Source: an uncultured Bacilli bacterium
GTDB lineage: Bacteria; Bacillota_I; Bacilli_A; RF39; UBA660
Assembly: GCA_910586295.1 (NCBI GenBank)
Contig: CAJUGE010000070.1
Location: 1 to 64,000 of the forward strand
DNA: 64,000 nucleotides
Reading direction: 5' to 3'
The notes under the pieces were generated by a model. It ran no database searches and was not told the origin of the DNA. It worked only from the letters and a program-made list of their open reading frames with translations. Positions 8,160-16,521 of this stretch are shown one piece after another. Made by a program: the position numbers and the translations under genes. Position 1 is the first letter of the stretch; every line of letters starts with the position of its first letter.

Positions 8160-9695
8160 ATGGAAAAAGAAAAGTTTTATATTACTACACCAATATATTA
8201 CCCTAGTGCAGAGTTTCATATTGGACATTGTTATACTACTATAATAGCAGATGCTATAGCAAGGTACAAAAGACTTACTGGATATGATGTGTTTTTTCAA
8301 ACTGGGACAGATGAACATGGTGAGAAAATTGAAAAGAAGGCAAGTGAAGCAGGCGTTACGCCTAAGGAGTATGTTGATAAAATAATAGCTAATGCTAAAG
8401 ATTTATGGGAAAAGCTAGATATAACATATGATTATTTTATTAGAACTACTGATAAAGAACATGAAGAGGCAGTACAAAAGATATTTAAGAAATTGTATGA
8501 CCAAGGAGATATATATAAGGGAGAATATAAGGGGTTGTATTGTGTTCCTTGTGAGTCTTTTTGGACTGAGAGTCAACTTGTAGATGGTAAATGTCCTGAT
8601 TGTGGAAGGGATGTTAAGGAAGTAAGTGAAGAGGCATATTTCTTTAAGCTTTCTAAATATCAAGATAGATTGGTAGATTTTTATGATAGAAATCCAGAAT
8701 TTATTTTGCCACTTTCTCGTAAGAATGAGATGCTTAATAATTTTATTAAGCCAGGACTTGAAGATTTGTGTGTTTCAAGAACTTCATTTACTTGGGGAGT
8801 ACCTGTGTCTTTTGATACTAAGCATGTTGTTTATGTTTGGATTGATGCTCTTAGTAATTATATAACTTCACTTGGTTATCCAGATGAGAATAGTGAAAAG
8901 TTTAAGAAATATTGGCCTGCTGATATTCATTTAGTTGGTAAAGAAATAGTAAGGTTTCACACTATAATCTGGCCTATAATGTTGATGGCTTTAGGGGTAG
9001 AACTTCCTAAGCAAGTTTTTGGACATGGTTGGCTTGTATTAAATGGTGGTGAAAGAATTGCTAAAAGTGCTGGTAATTATAAAGATCCTAGAGAGTATAT
9101 TAATTCTTACGGTGTAGATGCAGTTAGGTATTATGCTCTTAGAGAAGTTTCTTTTGGAAGTGATGGAGTGTTTACGGAGGAGGCTTTAATTAATAGAACT
9201 AATACTGACCTTGCTAATACTCTAGGAAACTTGGTTAATAGAACTATTAGTATGAGTCATAAATACTTTGATGGTATAGTGTTAAATCCTAATGTTAGTG
9301 AAGAATTAGATGGTGAATTAATTAATAGTACTTTGGCTTTGAAAGAAAAAGTAGAAGAAAAGATGAATAGTCTTAAAGTTAATGAAGCTATTATTGAGAT
9401 TATGGAAGTACTTAAAAAATGTAATAAGTATATTGATGATACTATGCCTTGGGTTTTAGCGAAAGATGAAAGTAAAAAAGATAGACTTGCTACTGTTCTT
9501 TATAATATTTTAGAGAGTGTTAGAATATGTTCTATATTACTTAGTCCTTTTATTCCAACTACATCTGAGAAAATATTAGAACAACTTAATACTAGTAAGA
9601 CTTCATATGATACAGTATCTAACTTTGGACTTTTAGAATTAAATATAAAGTTAAATAATCCAGAAGTTTTATTTGCTAGAATAGTTAAAGATTAA
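8160..9695 (+). CDS. metG: Methionyl-tRNA synthetase
   Basis: Protein of 511 residues, class I synthetase without the C-terminal tRNA-binding (EMAP-like) extension of longer MetRS. It charges tRNA-Met in the cytoplasm. Seen: HIGH motif at residues 20-23 (EFHIGHCYTT), a knuckle with C128/C131 and C145/C148 that should bind zinc, and the KMSKS loop at 299-303, here as RIAKS within GGERIAKSAGNY. The anticodon region follows (MPWVLAKDE). The Met T-box leader regulates it. Gene order metG-tatD-...-rsmA-yabG-veg-spoVG is that of B. subtilis. Confidence 0.98.
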   Translation: MEKEKFYITTPIYYPSAEFHIGHCYTTIIADAIARYKRLTGYDVFFQTGTDEHGEKIEKKASEAGVTPKEYVDKIIANAKDLWEKLDITYDYFIRTTDKEHEEAVQKIFKKLYDQGDIYKGEYKGLYCVPCESFWTESQLVDGKCPDCGRDVKEVSEEAYFFKLSKYQDRLVDFYDRNPEFILPLSRKNEMLNNFIKPGLEDLCVSRTSFTWGVPVSFDTKHVVYVWIDALSNYITSLGYPDENSEKFKKYWPADIHLVGKEIVRFHTIIWPIMLMALGVELPKQVFGHGWLVLNGGERIAKSAGNYKDPREYINSYGVDAVRYYALREVSFGSDGVFTEEALINRTNTDLANTLGNLVNRTISMSHKYFDGIVLNPNVSEELDGELINSTLALKEKVEEKMNSLKVNEAIIEIMEVLKKCNKYIDDTMPWVLAKDESKKDRLATVLYNILESVRICSILLSPFIPTTSEKILEQLNTSKTSYDTVSNFGLLELNIKLNNPEVLFARIVKD

Positions 9696-9789
9696 ATAGT
9701 ACGTAAAAATTCGTGTCAAGTTATAACTAATTTTGTCGAAGTTGTGGAAAGAGAAGAAAAACTATAGTAAACTGTATATCGTGATTTAT

Positions 9790-9963
9790 ATGAAGATATG
9801 TGATTTTAGTAGTATAAAAGTTAAAAACCAAGTAAAGATGTGTTTATTATGTAGTGGTATCCTTACATATTATGTTTATACAGGAATTACTCATATGTAT
9901 GATATTATTTTTATGGTATCATTTATAACACTTATCATTAGATATTTTTCAATAGAAGATTAA
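9790..9963 (+). CDS. Small putative membrane protein
   Basis: About 57 residues from ATG 9790 (GTGATTTAT upstream). Two hydrophobic stretches, CLLCSGILTYYVYTGITHMY and DIIFMVSFITLIIRYFSI, separated by a few residues suggest a two-span membrane protein. It ends 11 bases before tatD. It is not recognised and may be spurious, although the frame stays open from a TTG at 9733. Confidence 0.4.
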   Translation: MKICDFSSIKVKNQVKMCLLCSGILTYYVYTGITHMYDIIFMVSFITLIIRYFSIED

Positions 9964-9974
9964 AGGAGAGTCTT

Positions 9975-10733
9975 ATGTTTATTGATACTCATTGTCATAT
10001 TAAAAGTGATAATGCAAAAGAGTATGTGAATAATGCAATAAATGCAGATGTTCATGTTATGATAAATGCTAGTGAAGATTTGAAATCGAGTTTAGAAAAT
10101 GTGTCTTTGTTAGATGAGTTTTCTAATCTTTTTGGGTGTGTTGGCGTTCATCCTTTGAATGTTAGTGAGTATGATGAGATAAGTTTTAATAAGTTTGAAG
10201 AAATGATTAAACATAATAAAGTTAAGGCTATTGGGGAGATAGGACTTGATTATTATTATTCTAAGGAAAATAAAGAATTACAGAAAAAAGTATTTAGGCA
10301 ATTTTTAAAGTTAGCAGAGGATAATAATTTACCTGTGGTTATTCATTCAAGAGAGGCTACTTTGGACACGATTAAAATATTAAAAGAATATAAAGTGACA
10401 GGTGTAATACATTGTTTTAGCGGAAGTTTAGAGGTTGCTCTAGAATATATAAAGATGGGATTTTCTTTGGGAGTAGGTGGAGTTTTGACTTTTAAAAATT
10501 CAAAGTTATTTGAAGTAATAAAAGAAGTTCCTTTAGAATATATTGTACTGGAGACTGATGCTCCTTTCCTTACTCCAGAACCTTATAGGAAATATAAAAA
10601 CGAGAGTAAATATATTCCTGTAATAGCAGAGAATTTGGCTTATCATAAAGGTGTTTCTTTAGAGTGTGTTAGAGATATTACTACTAAGAATGCATCCCTT
10701 ATTTTTGACATTGATATAAGTAACATGGTATAA
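9975..10733 (+). CDS. tatD: TatD-family metal-dependent hydrolase (DNase)
   Basis: Protein of 252 residues, full length. TIM-barrel metallohydrolase with the family series: FIDTHCHI at residues 2-9, GVHPLNV, AIGEIGLDYYY, PVVIHSREA, GVIHCFSG and LETDAPFLTPEP. TatD proteins act as 3'-5' DNases and RNases with divalent metal. It sits in the B. subtilis yabD position after metG. ATG 9975 has AAGGAGAG upstream. Confidence 0.95.
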   Translation: MFIDTHCHIKSDNAKEYVNNAINADVHVMINASEDLKSSLENVSLLDEFSNLFGCVGVHPLNVSEYDEISFNKFEEMIKHNKVKAIGEIGLDYYYSKENKELQKKVFRQFLKLAEDNNLPVVIHSREATLDTIKILKEYKVTGVIHCFSGSLEVALEYIKMGFSLGVGGVLTFKNSKLFEVIKEVPLEYIVLETDAPFLTPEPYRKYKNESKYIPVIAENLAYHKGVSLECVRDITTKNASLIFDIDISNMV

Positions 10734-10758
10734 TTATATACGAAAAGGAAGAGTGTAT

Positions 10759-11379
10759 ATGAAGAAAAGATATAAACCCAAAAAATGGTTTACTTATACT
10801 AGACTTGGTTTAATATTTGTTGTGATTTTTGCGTTAAGTAAGACGACTAATGTGGTTTATAGTTCTATTACTGCTGAGAATAATAATGAAGCAAAAGCAC
10901 TAGAACATAAAGTTATTGACGAGAATAAAGAGGATATATATATAGAAGAAAATTCTGTACTTAAGAAGTATTTGAGTATGCCTGAGAAAGGCTTTGAAGT
11001 AAGTATTAATAATAATAAGTATGAATTGTCTTCAAGTGATTATAATTTATTGGTTGCAGTTGTTGCGGCTGAGAGTAATAGATATATGGATGATGTACTT
11101 GCTGTTTCTTCTGTTATTTTGAATAGAAGTGATTTGTCTGGTAAGTCTCCTATTGATGTTATTACTAGTAGAGGTCAATTTTCTGGATATTTGGATGGTT
11201 ATTATTTAAGATATTTAAATGAAGATGGAACATTAACGCCTAATACTACTATGGTGCAAGAGGTTGTTAGTGATGCTCTTAATGGTGTAAGAAATAATCA
11301 TTATTATAGTTTTAGGTCTTGGGGAAGCGATTTTTACAGCGATAATTATATTGCTGAGGGTGGAAATAGGTATAATTAA
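10759..11379 (+). CDS. SleB/CwlJ-type cell wall hydrolase
   Basis: About 206 residues. A basic N-terminus and one hydrophobic segment (about residues 15-33) make a signal anchor. Residues about 90-200 match the Hydrolase_2 (SleB/CwlJ lytic) family: LLVAVVAAESNRYMDDVLAV with the catalytic Glu, then SSVILNRSDLSGKSPIDVI and RGQFSGYLDG. Such enzymes cleave peptidoglycan, often spore cortex. ATG 10759 follows GGAAGAGTG; the GTG two codons before is part of the ribosome site. It occupies the position of yabE in B. subtilis. The stop overlaps the rsmA start as TAATG. Confidence 0.85.
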   Translation: MKKRYKPKKWFTYTRLGLIFVVIFALSKTTNVVYSSITAENNNEAKALEHKVIDENKEDIYIEENSVLKKYLSMPEKGFEVSINNNKYELSSSDYNLLVAVVAAESNRYMDDVLAVSSVILNRSDLSGKSPIDVITSRGQFSGYLDGYYLRYLNEDGTLTPNTTMVQEVVSDALNGVRNNHYYSFRSWGSDFYSDNYIAEGGNRYN

Positions 11380-12158
11380 TGAGTGATTTTAAGTTTAAGA
11401 AAAGTTTAGGTCAAAATTTTTTGATAGATAATAATATAAAACAAAAAATAATAGATAGTGCTAGTATAGAGAATGGTTCTATAATATTAGAAGTTGGACC
11501 TGGGAATGGGAGTCTAACAAAAGAGTTAGTTAAATTGGGTGCTAGAGTTATTTCTTTTGAGATTGATGAAAGATTGAAAGATGAACTTGAAAGTATAAAT
11601 GCAGATAATTTAACTTTGTTTTTTGGTGATTTTTTGAAAGTAGATTTGAATGCTATTTTGAAAGATTATAATTATAGTAAAATACATTTAATTGCAAACT
11701 TGCCTTATTACATTACTACTCCGATTATAAATAAAGTTATGAGTGAAAGTAGTATAGATGAAATGATAGTTATGGTTCAAAAAGAAGTTGGAGATAGATT
11801 TAGAGCTATGCCAAATACTAAAGAATATAATAGTCTATCTGTTTGTTTACAGTATTATTTTGATATTACAAAGGTAACCTTAGTGAGTAGTAAATGTTTT
11901 GTTCCTAGGCCTAAAGTAGATAGTATTGTTGTTAAATTTACCAGAAAAAAGGTTTTAATTCCAGTAAAAGATGAGGAATTGTTTTTTAAGTTTGTAAGGG
12001 ATTCTTTTAAACAGAAGAGAAAGAATCTTAGAAATAATTTAAAGGGGTATGATTTAGAAAAAATAGATTATGCTCTTAAGAAATTAGACAAAGATTTAAC
12101 TTTTCGTGCGGAACAGTTATCTATTCAAGATTTTGCTTTTATTTTTAATTCATTATAA
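11379..12158 (+). CDS. rsmA: 16S rRNA dimethyladenosine transferase (KsgA)
   Basis: Protein of 259 residues. It dimethylates two adjacent adenosines near the 3' end of 16S rRNA during small-subunit maturation. Seen: LGQNFLID at the N-terminus, SAM motif I EVGPGNGSLTKEL (about residues 37-49), motif IV NLPYYITTPII, and the C-terminal PRPKVDSIVVKF segment. It starts by a one-base overlap with the upstream hydrolase stop. The RNase M5 gene (rnmV) that precedes ksgA in B. subtilis is absent here. Confidence 0.97.
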   Translation: MSDFKFKKSLGQNFLIDNNIKQKIIDSASIENGSIILEVGPGNGSLTKELVKLGARVISFEIDERLKDELESINADNLTLFFGDFLKVDLNAILKDYNYSKIHLIANLPYYITTPIINKVMSESSIDEMIVMVQKEVGDRFRAMPNTKEYNSLSVCLQYYFDITKVTLVSSKCFVPRPKVDSIVVKFTRKKVLIPVKDEELFFKFVRDSFKQKRKNLRNNLKGYDLEKIDYALKKLDKDLTFRAEQLSIQDFAFIFNSL

Positions 12159-12197
12159 TTTTCTGAGATTTTGTTAATAATATTATTGAGGTAGATT

Positions 12198-13397
12198 ATG
12201 AAAAATTATAAAAAAATTTTTATTGTTATACTTTTTTCTATTATTTGTTGTTTTGGTATCTTTTCATATTTTAATCTTAGTGATGGTAAGCTTGATAATA
12301 GAGAAAGTAGAGAAGATATTGTAAATAGAAAAGTTGATGAACTTATGAGTAATATGACTTTGGAAGAAAAAATAGGTCAAATGATAGTTATTAATTATAA
12401 TATAAGTGAAGTTAATGAAGAGTTAAGGAGTCTTTTGGAGGATGTGAAACCTGGTGGCTTTATTTTAATGCAGAATAATTATTCTACTTTTGACGCTACT
12501 AGGAAGTTTGTAAATGATATAAAAAGTTATAGTAGTTTGCCTTTTATAGTTGCTACTGATCAAGAAGGTGGAAGAGTTCAAAGACTGCAGTTACTTACAG
12601 ATGTAGAACCTACTTATGTTCCACCTATGAGTGATGTTGGTGATACAAATGATATAGATATTGCTTATGATGTAGGCAAAGTTATAGCAGAGGAGGTTAG
12701 GACACTCGGAATTAATGTTGTTTTTGCACCAATAGTTGATGTTTTTTCTAATATTGATAATACTGTCATAGGTAATAGAAGTTTTGGAAGTGACACTGAT
12801 ATAGTTACTAGATTAGCTTTGAGTGTTTCAAAGGGTTTAGAAGATAATGGTGTTGTTAGTACTTTTAAACATTTTCCTGGACATGGTGATACTTCTGTAG
12901 ATTCTCATAGTAGTTTGCCAATTATCTATAAGAGTTATGAAGAAATAGATAGTCAAGAGTTGATTCCTTTTAAAAGCGCAATTTTGAACGGGACTAATAT
13001 GATAATGACAGCACATATTGCTTTACCTAATATTACTGGAGATAATACACCATCAACTATGTCGAAGGAAATAGTTACAGGAATTTTAAGAGATAAGCTA
13101 GGTTTTGATGGTATTGTTATAAGTGATGCACTTAATATGAAGGCACTTACTAATAATTATAGTGATGAGGAAATATATATTAAAACAGTGTCTGCAGGAG
13201 TTGATATTTTGTTAATGCCTAGAGATGCTAGGTTAGCAGTAGAATCAATTAAGAATAATATTAGTGAAGATAGAATAAATGAATCTGTTAGAAGAATTTT
13301 AAAGTTTAAATTTATGGAACTTGAAGACAATAACGTTTTAGATATTTCATATTTAGGAAGTGAAGAACATCAACAAATTATAGATAGAATTAACTGA
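12198..13397 (+). CDS. GH3 beta-N-acetylhexosaminidase (NagZ-like), membrane-anchored
   Basis: Protein of 399 residues. Residues 7-25 are a signal or anchor sequence, so the enzyme works outside. The GH3 barrel follows: MTLEEKIGQMIVIN, ATDQEGGRVQRL, APIVDVFSNIDNTVIGNRSF, KHFPGHGDTSVDSH (acid/base His/Asp loop of NagZ enzymes) and ISDALNMKAL with nucleophile Asp310. The reaction is probably removal of GlcNAc from cell wall fragments. There is no C-terminal second GH3 domain. It is inserted between rsmA and yabG relative to B. subtilis. Confidence 0.9.
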   Translation: MKNYKKIFIVILFSIICCFGIFSYFNLSDGKLDNRESREDIVNRKVDELMSNMTLEEKIGQMIVINYNISEVNEELRSLLEDVKPGGFILMQNNYSTFDATRKFVNDIKSYSSLPFIVATDQEGGRVQRLQLLTDVEPTYVPPMSDVGDTNDIDIAYDVGKVIAEEVRTLGINVVFAPIVDVFSNIDNTVIGNRSFGSDTDIVTRLALSVSKGLEDNGVVSTFKHFPGHGDTSVDSHSSLPIIYKSYEEIDSQELIPFKSAILNGTNMIMTAHIALPNITGDNTPSTMSKEIVTGILRDKLGFDGIVISDALNMKALTNNYSDEEIYIKTVSAGVDILLMPRDARLAVESIKNNISEDRINESVRRILKFKFMELEDNNVLDISYLGSEEHQQIIDRIN

Positions 13398-13413
13398 TTA
13401 AGTCAGTTTTTTT
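13392..13413 (+). terminator. Terminator after the GH3 glycosidase
   Basis: AACTGA (13392-13397) pairs with TCAGTT (13403-13408), with a following T-run. The stop codon is in the hairpin. Confidence 0.75.
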
Positions 13414-13455
13414 CATATTTTAAAAAGTTTTTCATATGGTTAAGTGGGGGTTAAA

Positions 13456-14232
13456 ATGATTAGTGTTGGTGATTATGTAACGAGGAAGAGTTATGAGAAT
13501 GATATAGTTTTTGAGGTTATAGAAATGGAAGGAGCAGACTGTATTCTTAAAGGGGTAGATATTAGATTAGTAGCGGACGCTCCTATTAAAGATTTGGTGC
13601 CTTGTGATAGGAGTAAAGCAGGGGATGATTTTTTTCCTAGTATAGATTGTTTCAAAAATTTAGATAGGAGTGAGTATTTTTATATTCCTGGTAAAGTGCT
13701 TCATTTAGATAGTGATAAGTCTTATTTGGAGAGGTGTCTAGATTTTTATAAGAAAAATAATGTTCTTGCTTTTGGTAAAAGTTTAAAAGAAAGTGCTATG
13801 CCTGGAGAAGTTATGAAATATTTGAAACAATATAATCCAGATATTTTAGTAGTTACTGGGCATGATGCTTACTTTAATAAACGTGATGATGGTTATGGGA
13901 GTTATAAGAATAGTGAAAATTTTTGTAAAACTGTTTTGGAGGCTAGGAAGTATGAAAAAAGTAATGATAAATTAATAATAATCGCAGGTGCTTGTCAAAG
14001 TAATTATGAGGAATTAATTAAAAGTGGTGCAACTTTTGCTTCAAGTCCTAAGAAAATTAATATTCATGCTTTAGATCCTGCAATTATTGCAACTAGTCTT
14101 AGTTTGCTTGATAGAAGTGAGAGTGCAGATTTACTTAATTTACTTGAAAAGACTAAGTATGGTAAGGATGGTATAGGAGGTTTAAAAAGTAAGGGGACTA
14201 TGTATGTTGGTTATCCAAGAAATGAGGAATAG
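13456..14232 (+). CDS. yabG: Sporulation-specific protease YabG
   Basis: About 258 residues. In B. subtilis YabG is a cysteine-type protease that processes spore coat proteins. Family landmarks seen in order: VGDYVTRKSYENDIVFEVIE, ILKGVDIRLVADAP, PGKVLHLDSDKSYL, PDILVVTGHDAYF, IIIAGACQSNYEELIKSGAT (the expected catalytic Cys region), FASSPKKINIHALDP and GIGGLKSKGTMYVGYP. ATG 13456 is chosen with GGGGG just upstream; the GTG at 13444 overlaps that site. It is followed directly by veg, as in B. subtilis. Confidence 0.93.
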   Translation: MISVGDYVTRKSYENDIVFEVIEMEGADCILKGVDIRLVADAPIKDLVPCDRSKAGDDFFPSIDCFKNLDRSEYFYIPGKVLHLDSDKSYLERCLDFYKKNNVLAFGKSLKESAMPGEVMKYLKQYNPDILVVTGHDAYFNKRDDGYGSYKNSENFCKTVLEARKYEKSNDKLIIIAGACQSNYEELIKSGATFASSPKKINIHALDPAIIATSLSLLDRSESADLLNLLEKTKYGKDGIGGLKSKGTMYVGYPRNEE

Positions 14233-14445
14233 ATGAATATAGAAAAAATTAAGTTAATGATTAATAGTTTGATTGGAAAAGAAGTTTATGTTAAAGTGAA
14301 TGTTGGAAGAAATAAGTATGAATATTATGAAGGAAAAGTAGAGAATGTTTATAATAATCTTTTTACTGTAAATGTAGATAGTATTATAAAAAGTTTTACT
14401 TTTTCTGATGTTTTAACTAAGGATGTTCAGTTAAAGCTTAGATAA
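14233..14445 (+). CDS. veg: Veg-family protein
   Basis: Protein of 70 residues. It starts at the base after the yabG stop codon, so translation is likely coupled. The sequence has the Veg pattern: LIGKEVYVKVNVGRNKYEYY, then GKVENVYNNLFTV and SFTFSDVLTKDVQL. Veg is a small beta-rich protein linked to biofilm gene control and spore outgrowth in B. subtilis. The identification rests on sequence and position between yabG and spoVG. Confidence 0.9.
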   Translation: MNIEKIKLMINSLIGKEVYVKVNVGRNKYEYYEGKVENVYNNLFTVNVDSIIKSFTFSDVLTKDVQLKLR

Positions 14446-14501
14446 TAAGCATAATTATTCTATTTTATTACATATTGTGTACAATTATTATTAAGTTATG
14501 T

Positions 14502-14530
14502 TTGACTTATGAAAAAATAGGCTTTATAAT
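14502..14530 (+). promoter_or_regulatory. Sigma-A promoter of spoVG
   Basis: TTGACT (14502-14507), a 17-base spacer and TATAAT (14525-14530), 29 bases upstream of the spoVG start. Confidence 0.85.
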
Positions 14531-14559
14531 TAAATTATAGTTACAAGGAGGAAGAAAAG

Positions 14560-14844
14560 ATGAAGATAACTAACGTAAGTATTCGTAAAGTAGAGAAAGA
14601 AGATTCTCGTATGAAAGGTATTGCGTCTGTATTATTAGACGATGAATTTGCAGTACATGATATTAGAATAATTGAAGGTACTAAAGGTTTGTTTATAGCA
14701 ATGCCAAGTAGAAAAACAAGTGTAGGAAATTATAGAGATATATGTCATCCTATCAGTCAAGAAGTACGTAGCATGTTTGAAAAAACTATATTAGACGCTT
14801 ATGAAAATGCGTCTGATGAAGAAGTATCTGAAGACGAAGAATAA
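14560..14844 (+). CDS. spoVG: SpoVG family regulator
   Basis: Protein of 94 residues, full length. It is a nucleic-acid-binding regulator involved in septation and sporulation control, and widely kept in non-sporulating Firmicutes. Seen: MKITNVSIRKVEKEDSRMKG at the N-terminus, then IASVLLDDEFAVHDIRIIEG, then FIAMPSRKTSVGNYRDICHP. The tail is acidic. It has its own promoter, an AAGGAGG ribosome site and its own terminator. This is the last gene of the metG-side synteny block. Confidence 0.97.
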   Translation: MKITNVSIRKVEKEDSRMKGIASVLLDDEFAVHDIRIIEGTKGLFIAMPSRKTSVGNYRDICHPISQEVRSMFEKTILDAYENASDEEVSEDEE

Positions 14845-14854
14845 TTATTAAGAA

Positions 14855-14880
14855 CTTAAACCTTTGGGTTTAGGTTTTTT
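14855..14880 (+). terminator. Terminator of spoVG
   Basis: CTTAAACC pairs with GGGTTTAGG across a TTT loop, then a run of T. Confidence 0.75.
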
Positions 14881-15031
14881 CTTTACATTTAATTACATAA
14901 AGTGTGAAATTTTTTTGTAAAATTTTACGCTTTTATTTTTTTTGAAATAATTTTAAAGCGTTTTAGGGGTTGAATGTCGTATATAGTAAGTAGAAGGATA
15001 AATTTATTTTTAAGGAATGGAGTTAAGAATA

Positions 15032-15436
15032 ATGGAAGATATAAAAATTAATGAAGACGAACTATTAGATTTAAAAATGAGTGATGATTTGTTAGGAGAT
15101 GTTTGTAGGGTAATAGATGTTGCTCAAGAGGTTGCATATAGAGCAGTAAATGTAGCATTAATTAAAAGAAATTGGTTAATAGGTTATAGAATAGCTACAG
15201 AAGAATTCAAAGATAAAACTAGAAGTGAAAACTATGGTTTAAGTATCATAAAAAATTTGTCTAAAGAATTGTCTAAAAAGTATGGAAATGGTTTTAGTAA
15301 AACTAATTTGTATAACTATTATATGTTTTATAAGTTGTATGAAAACATTTTCCAGACAGTGTGTGGAAAATCTAGTATTATGCTTTTGTGGTTACATTAT
15401 AGGTGTTTATTAAAGGTAATGTTTGGTATGACATAA
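15032..15436 (+). pseudogene. Truncated YhcG/DUF1016 nuclease (N-terminal half only)
   Basis: About 134 residues from ATG 15032 (GGAG 9 bases upstream). Residues 1-115 are nearly identical to the next gene: ELLDLKMSDDLLGDVC, then LIKRNWLIGYRIATEE and YGLSIIKNLSKELSKKYGNG. This is the DUF1016 N-terminal domain of YhcG-type proteins. After KLYENIF it loses alignment (QTVCGKSSIM then LLWLHYRCLLKVMFGMT) and stops, without the nuclease domain. Another frame just after 15415 reads NVWYDIRKGT, so a deletion and frameshift ended it. It is a broken copy from tandem duplication. Confidence 0.8.
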
Positions 15437-15454
15437 GGAAAGGAACTAAATTTA

Positions 15455-16521
15455 ATGAAAAGTATAAAGATTGAAAAAGATGAACTATTAGATTTAAAAA
15501 TGAGTGATGATTTATTAGGAGATGTTTGTATGGTAATAGACGTTGCTCAAGAAGTTGCATATAGAGCAATAAATGTATCATTAATTAAAAGAAATTGGTT
15601 AATAGGCTACAGAATTGCTACAGAAGAATTAAAAGATAAAACTAGAAGTGAAAACTATGGTTTAAGTATTATAAAAAATTTGTCTAAGGAATTATCTAAA
15701 AAGTATGGAAATGGTTTTAGTAAGACTAATTTGTATAGGTTTTATATGTTTTATAAATTATATGAAAACATTTTCCCATCACTGATGGGAAAAACTCAAA
15801 ATTTACTTTCTTGGACACATTATTCTGTTCTAATTCAAGTTTTGGATGATGATGCTAGACTTTGGTATGAGAAAGAAGCAATTAAAGAAACTTGGAGTGT
15901 AAGAACTCTTCAAAGAAATATATCTTCACAATATTATTATAGAATTTTAAAGACACCAACTATAAAAGAAAAACAAGAATTAGATGGTAAATATAATAAC
16001 TTAGAATTTATTAAAAATCCTCTTACGTTAGAGTTTTTAGGATTAGAGAATAATCTTTCTTTTACTGAGGCTGATTTAGAAAGTAGTATTATAAGTAATT
16101 TGCAGAGTTTTTTGATGAGCTTGGCAAAGGTTATTCTTTTGTAGGTAGACAGTATCATATTCATACTGAGAAGTCTGATTACTATATAGATTTAGTGTTT
16201 TATAATTATATTATCAAATGTTTTGTTTTAGTGGATTTAAAAATAGGTAAGATAACTCATCAAGATGTAGGTCAAATGGACATGTATGTTAGAATGTTTG
16301 ATAAATTGAAAAAATTAAATGATGATAATTCTACTATAGGCATTGTTTTATGTACAGATACTGATGAAGATATTGCTAAATATTCTATATTAAATGATAA
16401 TTCTAAATTATTTGCATCTAAATATAAATTGTATCTTCCTACGGAAGAGGAACTTAGAAGAGAGATAGAACTTCAAAAAGAATTATTTTATTTGCAACAA
16501 TTGGAGAAGGATTATGAATGA
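15455..16521 (+). pseudogene. YhcG/DUF1016 PDDEXK nuclease with a single frameshift in a T6 run
   Basis: The first frame, from ATG 15455, gives 229 residues with the full DUF1016 N-domain (LLSWTHYSVLIQVLDDDARL, EAIKETWSVRTLQRNISSQY) and then turns into NLQSFLMSLAKVILL and stops. If the T6 run at 16108-16113 had seven T, the text would read QSFFDELGKGYSFVGRQYHI and continue through SDYYIDLVFYN, VLVDLKIGKITHQDVGQMDM to the stop at 16521. That is a complete PD-(D/E)XK nuclease domain with Asp in YIDLVFY and DLK. So only one base separates it from an intact protein of about 355 residues. It may be slippage, phase variation, an assembly error or recent decay. It overlaps the helicase start by 8 bases. 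Confidence 0.8.
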
